Under the pieces are notes generated by a model. That model had not been told where the DNA came from and did no database searches. It saw only the letters and a list, made by a program, of their open reading frames with translations. Source: an uncultured Eubacterium sp. (GTDB lineage: Bacteria; Bacillota; Clostridia; Oscillospirales; CAG-272). From it: DNA of 64,000 nt. Position 1 is the stretch's first letter. Every line of letters starts with the position of its first letter. This document shows, in pieces, positions 1 through 8,136 of the stretch. The DNA is taken from assembly GCA_900544285.1 (NCBI GenBank), contig UQUT01000002.1, positions 106,949-170,948 on the forward strand. The letters are read 5' to 3'. The position numbers and the translations under genes were made by a program.

Positions 1-67
1 TTTCAAGCTCCGCCGCTTTTCTCGCGCCAATCGCGTCCATATCGGTTATGACGGTGTTTATGGTCAT
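1..67 (-). CDS. Partial CDS, N-terminal 22 residues only, unknown product
   Basis: The start codon of a minus-strand gene lies at 65-67 and overlaps the TGA stop of the Mrp gene in an ATGA arrangement, so the two are translationally coupled. Only the first 22 codons are in the window (starting MTINTVITDMDAIGARKA) and they contain no motif I recognise. The overlap shows that it belongs to the same operon as the Mrp-like gene. No function is assigned. Confidence 0.6.
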   Translation of the reverse strand, partial: MTINTVITDMDAIGARKAAELE

Positions 68-909
68 CTTTCTCTTGTAGGCTGTGCTTCGACGGCGTCC
101 GCAACGGCGCCCATCCAGTCGCCCTCGAAAAGCTCGATGACGCCCTTGTCGCACTGCGACGCAAGCTCGGGATTTACGGGTATTCTCGCAAGAACGGGTA
201 TTCCGAACTGCTTTGCGGTTTCTTCCGTGTGGCTCTTGCCGAATATTTCAATCTTCTTTCCGCAATCGGGACATTCGACATAGCTCATATTTTCAACGAT
301 ACCGATTATCGGAATGTTCATCAGCTTTGCCATATTGACAGCCTTTGAAACGATCAGCGAAACGAGATCCTGCGGGCTTGTAACGATTATGATTCCGTCA
401 ACGGGGATCGACTGGAACACCGTCAGCGGAACGTCTCCCGTGCCGGGCGGGCAGTCGATGACCATAACATCAACATCCCCCCAGATGACGTCCGTCCAGA
501 ACTGCTTGACCATTCCGGCAATGACGGGACCTCTCCAGAGAACGGGGGAGGAGGTATCTTCAAGGAGAAGATTTACGCTGACCGTCTCGATTCCCGTCGT
601 CGTTTTTACGGGCATAATCCCGCCGAGCGGAGCCGCCTCGCAGAGGCCTTTCAGTCCAAACGCCTTCGGTATCGAAGGACCTGTTACGTCCGCGTCGATG
701 ATTGCGGTTTTAAGCTCTCTTCTGTGAAGCTCGACCGCGAGCATTGAGGAAACAAGCGTCTTGCCGACGCCGCCCTTGCCGCTGACAACGGCAATCGTTT
801 TCTTTATTCTTGAGAGATCGTTTGTTTTTTCAAATGTGGGTGCCCCGCCCTGCTTTGACGAACAGTTTTCGGAGCAGGTGGAGCAATCGTGTGTGCAGCC
901 TTCTGACAT
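64..909 (-). CDS. Mrp/NBP35-family P-loop ATPase (iron-sulfur carrier)
   Basis: 281 aa. A cysteine-rich N-terminus (C5, C9, C12, C16) is followed by a deviant Walker A, SGKGGVGKT, at about residues 43-51. A C-x2-C pair (ECPDC) sits near residue 214. This combination is that of Mrp/ApbC/NBP35 proteins, cytosolic P-loop NTPases that bind a labile [4Fe-4S] cluster and pass it to apoproteins. The N-terminal cysteines resemble NBP35-type members more than short Mrp proteins. It lies 90 bp downstream of uxaC on the same strand and overlaps the next gene by 4 bp. A role in maturing the many Fe-S proteins of the hydrogenase operon nearby is plausible but inferred. Confidence 0.9.
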   Translation of the reverse strand: MSEGCTHDCSTCSENCSSKQGGAPTFEKTNDLSRIKKTIAVVSGKGGVGKTLVSSMLAVELHRRELKTAIIDADVTGPSIPKAFGLKGLCEAAPLGGIMPVKTTTGIETVSVNLLLEDTSSPVLWRGPVIAGMVKQFWTDVIWGDVDVMVIDCPPGTGDVPLTVFQSIPVDGIIIVTSPQDLVSLIVSKAVNMAKLMNIPIIGIVENMSYVECPDCGKKIEIFGKSHTEETAKQFGIPVLARIPVNPELASQCDKGVIELFEGDWMGAVADAVEAQPTRER

Positions 910-999
910 TTCAATTTACCTTCTTTTTTGATTTTTATTGACAACGCCTCGGCTTTTGGTTTTATACTTTCGTATAAAGTCGGGCGTTTGTGACTTTTT

Positions 1000-2451
1000 T
1001 CACAGGACTCTGAATTCAAAGAAATCCTTTGTGTTGTTATAGCAGATATCGCAGACCATCTGCGCGAGCGCGTCGATGTCAAGAGGATATTCGCCTCTTT
1101 CGACATAGCCTCCCAGCACGGAGCAAAGCACGCGGCGGAAATATTCGTGGCGTGTGTACGAAAGAAAACTGCGGGAGTCCGTCGTCATACCGACAAACTT
1201 TCCGAGAGCAGACTGCGCCGCAAGCGTTGTGAGTTGAGACTTCATACCGTCGATATGATCATTGAACCACCACGCGCTGCCCTGTTGCATTTTGGGCATA
1301 CACTGAAGCCCCTCCATCTCGTCGCCCGTGCGCTGGAAGCAGCCGATGAGTGCCGCAACAGCCGTGTTTTCTGCGGGGTTGAGTGAATATGCTATCGTCT
1401 TCGGGAGAATCGCCTCGTTTTCAAGCGCGCCGAGCATTGCCGCAAGCGAAGCTATCCTGCCGCTGCCGCCGTGGATCGTGTCGTAGCCTGCGTCGGGACC
1501 GAGCTTGCCGAACATTGCGGGGCTGACGTTTCTCAGCGCACCGAAATGTATCTGCATAACCCATCCGCGCTTCGCGTACTGCTTTGCGAGCTTACGGATA
1601 AGCGCGCTTCGGTATATTCTTGCCGTTTCGGGGTCGACTTTTTCGCCTGCCGCCGCTCTGCGGAAAATAACGTCCGCCGCCGCTTCCGCCTGCGAAGCCG
1701 TAACGGAGCCGTCAAATAGGATTGTGTCGTCCATACCGTGATCCGCCGTGCGGCAACCGAGAATATCAAAATATTCGATTCTCTTTCCGAGAACGTCGCA
1801 AAGGGTTGCAAAATCTTTTATCTCCGTGCCGGAGCATTCGGAGAGCTTCTTTATATAATGAGCGAATTCCGCTCTTTCGACATACATCGCCTTGTCCGGA
1901 CGGAATGCGGGGAGAACGGGAATATCAAAATCTCTGTCCTCTCTTATCGCCAGATGATATTCAAGATTTTCAGTCGGGTCGTTTGTCGTGCATATGAGCT
2001 TGACGTTTGACTGTCTCATTATTCCCCTTGCGCTCATTTCCGGCTCTGCGAGCTTTTCTTTCGTCAGCTCCCATACGTAGCGACAGGTATCGGGGCAGAG
2101 GATTCCGTCAAAACCGAAATAGCGGCGAAGCTCAAGATGCGACCAGTGATAAAGCGGATTGCCGATGAGTGACGGCATTGCCGAGCAGTACGCTTCAAAT
2201 TTATCATAGTCCGATGCGTCGCCCGTGATAAGACGTTCGCTTATCCCGCACGACCGCATAGCTCTCCATTTGTAATGATCCGCGCCGAGCCAGAGCTCCG
2301 TTATGTTTTCATAACGTTTGTCATTCGCTATGTCCGCCGCGTCGATATGGCAATGATAATCGATTATCGGCAGGTTCGCCGCATATGTGTGATAGAGCAT
2401 TTGCGCAACCTCGGAGTCGAGCAAAAAATCGTCGTCCATAAATTTATTCAT
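1000..2451 (-). CDS. uxaC: Glucuronate/galacturonate isomerase
   Basis: 483 aa, slightly longer than the usual roughly 470. The protein matches uronate isomerase throughout: the N-terminal metal-binding YHCH (residues about 33-36), the LICTTNDP segment, and the C-terminal TDSRSFLSYTRHEYFRR segment. It is a cytoplasmic amidohydrolase-fold enzyme converting D-glucuronate to D-fructuronate and D-galacturonate to D-tagaturonate, the first step of hexuronate catabolism. The ATG is preceded by GAGGAG at good spacing. It is divergent from the KDPG aldolase gene, which acts at the end of the same pathway, so the shared 179-bp intergenic region is probably where both are controlled. The intermediate genes (uxaB, uxuA, kdgK) are not in the window. 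Confidence 0.93.
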   Translation of the reverse strand: MNKFMDDDFLLDSEVAQMLYHTYAANLPIIDYHCHIDAADIANDKRYENITELWLGADHYKWRAMRSCGISERLITGDASDYDKFEAYCSAMPSLIGNPLYHWSHLELRRYFGFDGILCPDTCRYVWELTKEKLAEPEMSARGIMRQSNVKLICTTNDPTENLEYHLAIREDRDFDIPVLPAFRPDKAMYVERAEFAHYIKKLSECSGTEIKDFATLCDVLGKRIEYFDILGCRTADHGMDDTILFDGSVTASQAEAAADVIFRRAAAGEKVDPETARIYRSALIRKLAKQYAKRGWVMQIHFGALRNVSPAMFGKLGPDAGYDTIHGGSGRIASLAAMLGALENEAILPKTIAYSLNPAENTAVAALIGCFQRTGDEMEGLQCMPKMQQGSAWWFNDHIDGMKSQLTTLAAQSALGKFVGMTTDSRSFLSYTRHEYFRRVLCSVLGGYVERGEYPLDIDALAQMVCDICYNNTKDFFEFRVL

Positions 2452-2543
2452 AGCCGTCTCCTCAAAAATTATACTTTTTTCCGCCGCAAACCGCCCGAAA
2501 TCGGCGGCGCAAGCGGTTTCCGAATAAATTATACAATAAAATC

Positions 2544-2572
2544 TTTACAAATGCAATAAAATATTATATAAT
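2544..2572 (+). promoter_or_regulatory. Sigma-A promoter of the KDPG aldolase gene
   Basis: TTTACA (2544-2549), a 17-bp spacer and TATAAT (2567-2572). Transcription should start near 2579, about 50 bp before the ATG at 2631, which has a GGAGG ribosome binding site. Confidence 0.8.
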
Positions 2573-2630
2573 TTAGTCGCAAAATATTTGCGGACGGAAT
2601 GTCCGCCGAAAACGGAGGTTTTATAATACA

Positions 2631-3593
2631 ATGAATGACGTATTAAAGCAAATAGAGCTTTGCGGAATTGTGCCCGTCGTCAAGATCGAGGATGCGGAAA
2701 AGGCAGTTCCGCTTTGCAAAGCGCTCATGAAGGGCGGCATTATGTGCGCGGAGATCACCTTCCGCACTGAAGCAGCGGCAGAAGCTATCAGAAGAATTAC
2801 GGCGGAGCTTCCCGAAATGCTTGTCGGCGCGGGAACGGTTCTTACGCGCGAGCAGGCTGACGCCGCTGTCGACGCCGGTGCGAAGTTCATCGTCTCCCCC
2901 GGCTTCAATCCCGAAAACGTCAGGTACTGTCTTTCAAAGGGAGTGACGGTCGTCCCCGGCTGCGCAACGTGCGGCGAAATGGAGCAGGCTATGGCTCTCG
3001 GACTTGACACCGTCAAGTTTTTCCCCGCAGAGGCAAACGGCGGAGCGGCGGCAATCAAAGCTATGTCCGCTCCCTATAAGGGTCTGCACTTTATGCCGAC
3101 GGGAGGCGTCAGCCTTGACAATATGATGGATTATCTCTCCCTGCCCTGCGTTGTTGCGTGCGGAGGCAGCTTTATGGTCAAGGAGTCGCTGATAAAGAGC
3201 GAAAATTACGAAGAAATCACCCGTCTGACATATCAGGCTGTTGCGAAAATGCACGGCTTCTTCCTCAAGCACATCGGCATAAACGCAAAGAACGAGGACG
3301 ACTGCCGTGCGACTGTCGATAAGCTCTGCCGCTTCGCAATGCTCACTCCGGACGAAAGAACCGGCGGTATCTTTGCGGGGACAATCTTCGAGGTTATGAA
3401 AAGTCCCTATCGCGGCACAAACGGTCACATTGCCGTCGGCTGCAACTTTCCCTTCCGCGCGCTTGCTTTCCTTGAAAATCAGGGCTTTGCCGCGGACATG
3501 TCGACAGCGACATACGATGACAAGGGCAAGCTGAAATTCGTGTATTTCAAGGACGAAATCGGCGGCTTTGCGTTCCACATAGTCGGCAAATAA
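2631..3593 (+). CDS. eda: KDPG/KHG aldolase fused to a C-terminal VOC-like domain
   Basis: 320 aa. Residues 1 to about 210 form a class I KDPG aldolase: E41 in AEITFRT, the Schiff-base lysine K129 in VKFFPAE, and the phosphate-binding PTGGV near residue 160. It should cleave 2-keto-3-deoxy-6-phosphogluconate to pyruvate and glyceraldehyde 3-phosphate, the last step of hexuronate breakdown begun by the divergent uxaC. About 110 extra residues follow, beginning near HIGINAK (about 215), which look like a glyoxalase/VOC fold (HIGIN start, alternating beta segments, terminal GGFAFHIVGK). Single-domain Eda is about 205-215 aa, so this is a real fusion. I have a recollection of similar fusions in other Firmicutes. 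The role of the VOC part is unknown. Confidence 0.9.
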   Translation: MNDVLKQIELCGIVPVVKIEDAEKAVPLCKALMKGGIMCAEITFRTEAAAEAIRRITAELPEMLVGAGTVLTREQADAAVDAGAKFIVSPGFNPENVRYCLSKGVTVVPGCATCGEMEQAMALGLDTVKFFPAEANGGAAAIKAMSAPYKGLHFMPTGGVSLDNMMDYLSLPCVVACGGSFMVKESLIKSENYEEITRLTYQAVAKMHGFFLKHIGINAKNEDDCRATVDKLCRFAMLTPDERTGGIFAGTIFEVMKSPYRGTNGHIAVGCNFPFRALAFLENQGFAADMSTATYDDKGKLKFVYFKDEIGGFAFHIVGK

Positions 3594-3609
3594 TACGCTT
3601 GTATAATTC

Positions 3610-3645
3610 AAAAGGCGCGACTTTCCGGTCGCACCTTTTCTTTTG
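3610..3645 (+). terminator. Rho-independent terminator after eda
   Basis: Inverted repeat AAAAGGcGCGAC / GTCGCaCCTTTT with a TTTCCG loop, followed by a T-rich stretch. It lies just after the eda stop at 3593. Confidence 0.85.
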
Positions 3646-3809
3646 TTTCAGTTTTATTCATTTGTATAATTTGCTTTTGCGGGGATTAAATCCGCGAAAT
3701 GCCGGTTTGCGTCTCCGGCGGAATAAATTTATGTCCGATTTGCGAAAGAAAAACGCATTTTTTCGGTACTTTTTTTCAAAAAGGTATAGATATTTATATC
3801 GATATATAG

Positions 3810-3815
3810 TATAAT
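3810..3815 (+). promoter_or_regulatory. Probable -10 box of the hydrogenase operon
   Basis: A perfect TATAAT in an AT-rich stretch (3785-3815) upstream of the first hydrogenase gene. The hexamer 17 bp upstream is a poor -35, so the promoter may depend on an activator. No obvious Rex palindrome was seen. Confidence 0.5.
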
Positions 3816-3825
3816 GATATCAAGC

Positions 3826-3866
3826 GCGTGCGCGACGCGGATTTTCCGGGTCTGCGTTGCGCGTGC
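3826..3866 (+). promoter_or_regulatory. GC-rich hairpin in the 5' leader of the hydrogenase operon
   Basis: Arms 3826-3838 and 3854-3866 pair over 13 bp with several G-U wobbles around a 15-nt loop. It lies between the -10 box and the AGGAGG site (3878-3883) of the first gene. No T-run follows, so it is not a simple terminator. A role in mRNA stability or translation control is inference. Confidence 0.55.
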
Positions 3867-3898
3867 AACTAAAACACAGGAGGGCTCAATTCTCAGTT

Positions 3899-4393
3899 AT
3901 GAAAAAGAAAATGACGACAGTCACATTCAGCGGCACGGAAGAGCAGAAAGCAAGACTTCTCGAAGTAATCGAAAAGTACAAAAACATGCAAGGCAATATG
4001 CTTCCCGTTCTTCAGGGTGCGCAGGAAATCTACGGCTATCTGCCGATAGAAGTCCAGACGATCATCGCAGAGGGACTCGGCGTTTCGCTTGCCGAAGTCT
4101 ACGGAGTCGCAACGTTCTATTCGCAGTTCAAGCTCAATCCCGAAGGCAAGGTCGCAATCGCGGTATGTCTCGGCACGGCTTGCTACGTAAAGGGCTCCGG
4201 TCAGATTGCGGACAAGATCACCGAAATCATCGGTATCGGTCCCGGTGAAACGACTCCGGACGGCAAGTACAGCTTTGAGGCGACACGTTGCATAGGCGCG
4301 TGCGGTCTCGCTCCCGTACTTACAATCAACGGAGAGGTTTACGGCAGACTCACAGTCGCCGATATTCCGAAGATACTCAAAGAATACGAATGA
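3899..4393 (+). CDS. NuoE-like [2Fe-2S] subunit of an NAD-linked [FeFe]-hydrogenase (HndA/HydC type)
   Basis: 164 aa from the ATG at 3899; the frame is open further upstream to 3857 without a better start. AGGAGG lies 14-15 bp upstream, a long spacing, and a second ATG at 3911 is an alternative. The C-terminal half has the thioredoxin-like ferredoxin signature of the 24-kDa complex I subunit: CLGTAC, then CIGACGLAP about 40 residues later, supplying four cysteines for one [2Fe-2S] cluster. The N-terminal helical part with GVATFYSQF is also typical. In the cytoplasm it should pass electrons between the NuoF-like flavoprotein and the catalytic subunit encoded at the end of the operon. It is first in a run of ten closely spaced genes. 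Confidence 0.92.
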   Translation: MKKKMTTVTFSGTEEQKARLLEVIEKYKNMQGNMLPVLQGAQEIYGYLPIEVQTIIAEGLGVSLAEVYGVATFYSQFKLNPEGKVAIAVCLGTACYVKGSGQIADKITEIIGIGPGETTPDGKYSFEATRCIGACGLAPVLTINGEVYGRLTVADIPKILKEYE

Positions 4394-4418
4394 TCGTTTT
4401 TCCGAAAGGTAGTTTTAC

Positions 4419-4769
4419 ATGAAAATTTCAAGAGTAGCCGAGCTTCTCGGCGCACATATACGATCCTGCGCAGACAAAGCGTCATCCGAAGTCTGCTCCG
4501 CTTGCGGAAGCGACATGATGAGCGATGTTCTCGCCTTTGTGAAGGATCAGGCGGTGCTGCTCACGGGTCTTGTCAACCCGCAGGTTGTCAGAACCGCCGA
4601 AATGATGGATATGCGCTGTATTGTTTTTGTCCGCAGTAAACTCCCGACGGACGAAATGCTCTCTCTTGCGGAGGAAGCGGGTATCGTTGTGATGACGACT
4701 CCCCTTCGTATGTTTGAGGCTTGCGGAATTCTTTATTCCGGCGGTCTCGGAAGGACAGAAAGCGTATGA
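4419..4769 (+). CDS. DRTGG-domain protein, hydrogenase-operon type (copy 1)
   Basis: 116 aa. A small alpha/beta protein resembling the DRTGG domain family, with a hydrophobic VLLTGLVNPQVVRTAEMM strand-helix unit and a second CIVFVRSK unit. It starts 25 bp after the NuoE-like gene and overlaps the HATPase gene by 4 bp (ATGA). A second, diverged member of the family lies after the HydS-like gene. From memory, these DRTGG proteins recur in clostridial hydrogenase operons. Their biochemical role is unknown; ligand or nucleotide sensing is only a guess. Confidence 0.75.
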   Translation: MKISRVAELLGAHIRSCADKASSEVCSACGSDMMSDVLAFVKDQAVLLTGLVNPQVVRTAEMMDMRCIVFVRSKLPTDEMLSLAEEAGIVVMTTPLRMFEACGILYSGGLGRTESV

Positions 4770-5188
4770 GCGAGCCGCTTCAGTTCGTTTTTGATGTGAG
4801 CGGAGAAAACTTCACCTCCGCGGGTGAAGCTTCGGTGACGGTCAAGAAGAATCTGCGTATGCTCGGTTTTCCGCCGGACATTATACGCAGAGTCGCCATT
4901 GCCATGTATGAAGGCGAAATAAACATGGTCATTCATGCAGGCGGCGGAATTGCAACCGTAACCGTTTTTCCGGACAGGATTGAAATGGTATTGGACGACC
5001 ACGGCCCCGGCATTGCCGATATAGAGCTTGCGATGAGAGAAGGCTTTTCAACAGCCCCGGAAAACATCCGTAACCTCGGCTTCGGCGCGGGAATGGGTCT
5101 TCCGAACATGAAGCGCAATACGGACTCGATGAAGATCGAATCCGAGCTTGGAAAAGGAACAAAAATAACGATGACGGTCAACACCTGA
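4766..5188 (+). CDS. RsbW-like ATP-binding protein (stand-alone HATPase domain)
   Basis: 140 aa from ATG 4766, which overlaps the preceding stop by 4 bp; this start is preferred over the in-frame ATG at 4721. It has the GHKL ATPase boxes: N-box (AMYEGEINMVIHA), G1 (DDHGPGI) and G2 (GFGAGMGLPNMK), and ends KGTKITMTV. There is no dimerisation or phosphoacceptor domain, so it resembles anti-sigma kinases such as RsbW/SpoIIAB rather than a full sensor kinase. Placed immediately before the HydS-like gene, it may carry the sensor's output by phosphorylating a partner. The partner is unknown and this role is inference. Confidence 0.8.
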   Translation: MSEPLQFVFDVSGENFTSAGEASVTVKKNLRMLGFPPDIIRRVAIAMYEGEINMVIHAGGGIATVTVFPDRIEMVLDDHGPGIADIELAMREGFSTAPENIRNLGFGAGMGLPNMKRNTDSMKIESELGKGTKITMTVNT

Positions 5189-5219
5189 ATTTTGCTTTCG
5201 CAAAGAAAGGAACGTCCCC

Positions 5220-6497
5220 ATGCCTTATAAGCATTCCGTGTCACTTAACGTTGACAAATGCCGCGGCTGCACGCATTGCTTAAAGCACTGCCCCACCGAG
5301 GCGATAAGAATACGCGGCGGTCACGCCGTGATAAATGCGTCACGCTGTATTGACTGCGGAGAGTGCATCCGCGTCTGTCCCCACAATGCCAAAAAGGCTT
5401 CGTGCGACAAGCTCTCGGACATTCCGAAGGATAAATGGAAGATAGCCGTTCCCGCTCCGGCACTTTTCGGTCAGTTCGACAATCTCGACGATATGGATTA
5501 TGTGCTTTCCGGACTTCTGGATTACGGTTTTGACGACATTTATGAGGTCGCCCGATCAGCGGAAATCGTTTCCGATTACACGCGCAGATATATGAAACGG
5601 AAGGATATTGCGTTGCCTGTCATATCATCGGCTTGCCCGGTGATAGAAAGGCTGATATCGCTTCGTTATCCTTATCTCGCAGGCAACCTTCTGCCGATAC
5701 TTCCTCCGATGGAGATAGCGGCGATGGAAGCAAAAAGAAACGCCATGGCAAAAAACCCTTTACTCAAAGAGGAGGACATCGTCGCGGTGTTCATCTCTCC
5801 CTGCCCCGCAAAGGCAAGTTATGTAAAAAACCGAACCGAAAGCGGCAAAACAAATATCGATTTCGTTGTTTCGATATCGGATATTTATTTTGAGCTCATC
5901 GGTATAATGAAAAAACAAACAACACCCGTTCCCGTATCGCGCACGGGGATGATCGGTCTGGGCTGGGCAAGCACAGGCGGAGAGGCAACGGCGGTATTCA
6001 ACGATAAATACCTCGCTGCCGACGGCATTGAAAACGTAATGCGCGTGCTTGAGGAAATGGACAACGGAGCGTTTCCCAAGCTTGAATTCGTCGAGCTTGA
6101 CGCGTGCCCCGGAGGGTGCGTCGGCGGGGTGATGACGGTTGCAAACCCGTTCATCGCCAAAGCCCGTCTCGGCTCTCTGCGCCGTTACCTGCCAGTTTCT
6201 CAGAACAGGGCTCCGGACGGCACGGACGAAATTCCGGACGAACTTTCCGTTAAAGACAAAATCGAGTATAACCCAGTTTCGCTCGGAGAGGACATGAACA
6301 CGTCCATAAAAATGATGAGCGAAAGAGAAAGAATACGCAAGCTCCTGCCGGGTATCGACTGCGGGTCGTGCGGTGCGCCGACGTGCAGCGCGTTTGCATC
6401 GGACATTGTCCGCGGCGACGCTTCGATTGAAGAATGTATAGTCTTTATGCGCAGAGAGCTTGACAACATCCGAAATGATGAAAGAGGAAGCAAATGA
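5220..6497 (+). CDS. HydS-like putative sensory [FeFe]-hydrogenase
   Basis: 425 aa. Order of domains: two [4Fe-4S] ferredoxin motifs (CRGCTHCLKHCP and CIDCGECIRVCP, residues about 15-55); an [FeFe]-hydrogenase H-cluster-like domain (about 75-330); and a C-terminal four-cysteine domain (CGSCGAPTCSAF, then a further C about 17 residues on). The three H-cluster loops are altered: P1 reads SSACPV, P2 reads SPCPAK without the following Glu, and P3 reads DACPGGCVGG. One ligand cysteine per P1 and P2 and two in P3 remain, so a cluster could still bind, but the catalytic and proton-transfer residues differ. This pattern fits the proposed H2-sensing HydS group rather than a productive hydrogenase. It is embedded among HATPase, DRTGG and PHP genes, consistent with signalling. 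Confidence 0.8.
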   Translation: MPYKHSVSLNVDKCRGCTHCLKHCPTEAIRIRGGHAVINASRCIDCGECIRVCPHNAKKASCDKLSDIPKDKWKIAVPAPALFGQFDNLDDMDYVLSGLLDYGFDDIYEVARSAEIVSDYTRRYMKRKDIALPVISSACPVIERLISLRYPYLAGNLLPILPPMEIAAMEAKRNAMAKNPLLKEEDIVAVFISPCPAKASYVKNRTESGKTNIDFVVSISDIYFELIGIMKKQTTPVPVSRTGMIGLGWASTGGEATAVFNDKYLAADGIENVMRVLEEMDNGAFPKLEFVELDACPGGCVGGVMTVANPFIAKARLGSLRRYLPVSQNRAPDGTDEIPDELSVKDKIEYNPVSLGEDMNTSIKMMSERERIRKLLPGIDCGSCGAPTCSAFASDIVRGDASIEECIVFMRRELDNIRNDERGSK

Positions 6498-6823
6498 CGG
6501 TAAAAGCTATTGCCGAAAGGCTCGGTCTCCGCGTTCTCTCGATGCCGGATCCCGAAAGGGAGGCAACCTGCGGTTACGCCGGTGACCTTCTCAGCTGGGT
6601 CATGGGCAGAGCCGCTGAAGGCTCCGTCTGGGCGACGGTTATGACAAATGTGAACGTTATAGCGGTGGCAACGCTTGCGGATACGGCGGCTGTCGTCATC
6701 TGCGAGGACAGCGCGGTGCCGGACGACATAATCTCCGTAGCAAAGGAAAAAGGAATAAACCTCTTTTCATCGGAGCTTCCGATATATGAATTCTGTGTCG
6801 CACTGTCACAGGTGATAAAATGA
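6494..6823 (+). CDS. DRTGG-domain protein, hydrogenase-operon type (copy 2)
   Basis: 109 aa. It overlaps the HydS-like gene and the following PHP gene by 4 bp each. It resembles the first DRTGG protein of the operon: an N-terminal MTVKAIAERLGLRVLS helix-strand, a central MTNVNVIAVATLADTAAVVI unit and a terminal strand-helix. Both copies share the layout AxRLGx(n)GD..SDVLA-like, so they are probably paralogues that could pair. Function is unknown. Position between the putative sensor and a PHP enzyme suggests a regulatory rather than electron-carrying role, since it has no Fe-S cysteine motif. Confidence 0.7.
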   Translation: MTVKAIAERLGLRVLSMPDPEREATCGYAGDLLSWVMGRAAEGSVWATVMTNVNVIAVATLADTAAVVICEDSAVPDDIISVAKEKGINLFSSELPIYEFCVALSQVIK

Positions 6824-7551
6824 GCAGATATTATTACGACCTCCATATCCATTCCTGCCTTTCCCCCTGCGCAGATAACGACATGACCCCATGCAACATT
6901 GCGGGCATGGCGGCGATAAAGGGGCTCGGCATAGTCGCGCTGACCGATCACAACAGCACAAAAAACTGTCGTGCGTTTTTTGCGGCGGCAAAGCGGCACG
7001 GTATCGTTCCGATTGCCGGAATGGAGCTGACAACGGCGGAGGACGTGCACATTGTCTGCCTGTTTCCGACGCTTGAATCGGCAGAGAAATTCGATGACGA
7101 ATACCGCTCTTTCCGTATCCTTTATAAAAACAGAAAGGATATTTTCGGAGACCAGCTCATTCTCGACGAGGAGGACAACGTCATAGGCGAGGAGGAACAC
7201 CTCCTTCTCAATGCGTCGACTCTCTCCATAGAGGATGCGGAGCGTCTTGCGAAAAAATACGGCGCAGCCGTGTTTCCCGCCCATATAGACAGGGACGAAA
7301 ACGGCATAATCGCCGCGCTCGGTTGCGTTCCGGAAACGCCGCATTTTCATGCGGTTGAATTCCGTGACAGAGAAAGCATCGGCGAATATTCGGAAAAATA
7401 CGGTCTTTCGGATAAGTTGATACTCACCGATTCCGACGCCCATTATCTCTGGGACATAAGCGAGGCTGAAAACTACATTGAATTGGAGGATGAGCCGTAC
7501 AGCTCCGACCTCGTTCGGAGAAAACTGATAGAGGCTCTTTCCGGCAAATGA
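6820..7551 (+). CDS. PHP-domain metal-dependent phosphoesterase
   Basis: 243 aa. The four PHP metal-binding motifs are visible: DLHIHS (about 7-12), LTDHN (about 41-45), PAHID (about 151-155) and TDSDAH near residue 206. PHP proteins are trinuclear-metal phosphatases or phosphodiesterases of the histidinol-phosphatase/polymerase fold. It overlaps its neighbours on both sides by 4 bp, so it is an integral member of the hydrogenase operon. Together with two HATPase proteins it could supply the phosphatase side of a signalling cycle; this is inference, and the substrate might instead be a nucleotide or small molecule. Confidence 0.85.
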   Translation: MSRYYYDLHIHSCLSPCADNDMTPCNIAGMAAIKGLGIVALTDHNSTKNCRAFFAAAKRHGIVPIAGMELTTAEDVHIVCLFPTLESAEKFDDEYRSFRILYKNRKDIFGDQLILDEEDNVIGEEEHLLLNASTLSIEDAERLAKKYGAAVFPAHIDRDENGIIAALGCVPETPHFHAVEFRDRESIGEYSEKYGLSDKLILTDSDAHYLWDISEAENYIELEDEPYSSDLVRRKLIEALSGK

Positions 7552-8105
7552 AGGAACTTTCACTGAATATACTCGACATAGCGCAGAACTCCGTCAAGGC
7601 GAATGCAAGCCTCATCGGCATATCGATAGACGAAACGGACGATGTCCTCTCGTTTAAGATAACCGACAACGGCAAAGGCATGACGGCAGATTTTCTTTCC
7701 CGCGTCACAGACCCGTTCACAACGACGAGGACGACAAGAAAGGTCGGGCTCGGGCTCCCGCTCCTCAAAATGGAGGCGGAGATGACGGGCGGCAGCTTTT
7801 CGATAAGCTCGAGGAGCGAAACGGAATATGAAAATCACGGCACGGAGGTTTTTGCATCATTCAACAAAAAAAGCATAGACTATATTCCCCTCGGGGACAT
7901 TATCGACACGCTGTGCACTCTGGTGCAGGGTGCCGAAAATACAGACTTCATCTTCAACCATAAAATGCCCTGCGGCGAGGTTTCCCTTTCCACAAAGGAA
8001 ATGCGGGAGCTTCTCGGAGACGTCCCGCTCAGCTCACCCGAAGTGATAAGCTGGGTGCGCGAATATCTTTCGGAGGCGTACTCTGCGGCATGCGCGGTTG
8101 ACTGA
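7548..8105 (+). CDS. Stand-alone HATPase (histidine-kinase-like ATP-binding) protein
   Basis: 185 aa, overlapping the PHP gene by 4 bp. It has N-box NILDIAQNSVKA, G1 ITDNGKGM, the lid PFTTTRTTRKVGLGLPLLK and a G2-like HGTEV. No HisKA or sensor domain is present. About 70 residues follow the ATPase fold, including a CGEVS segment, and may bind a partner. It differs from the shorter RsbW-like protein earlier in the operon, which lies closer to anti-sigma kinases. A 31-bp gap separates it from the electron-transfer genes. Confidence 0.8.
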   Translation: MKELSLNILDIAQNSVKANASLIGISIDETDDVLSFKITDNGKGMTADFLSRVTDPFTTTRTTRKVGLGLPLLKMEAEMTGGSFSISSRSETEYENHGTEVFASFNKKSIDYIPLGDIIDTLCTLVQGAENTDFIFNHKMPCGEVSLSTKEMRELLGDVPLSSPEVISWVREYLSEAYSAACAVD

Positions 8106-8136
8106 AAAAGAAATAATATAAAGAAAGGATAAACTT

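Noticed and set aside
951..990. TTTATAC/GTATAAA hairpin with a TATAAAGTCGGG motif that also occurs near 24747
   Set aside because: Too short and only two copies seen; may be chance or part of a terminator.
2934..3611. 225-aa minus-strand frame opposite eda, and other long antisense frames (for example 8531-9427, 23380-24396)
   Set aside because: They are shadows of strongly coding plus-strand genes with conserved motifs; the antisense frames show no family features.
3599..3814. 71-aa plus-strand open frame between eda and the hydrogenase operon
   Set aside because: It overlaps the eda terminator and the hydrogenase promoter and has no ribosome binding site.
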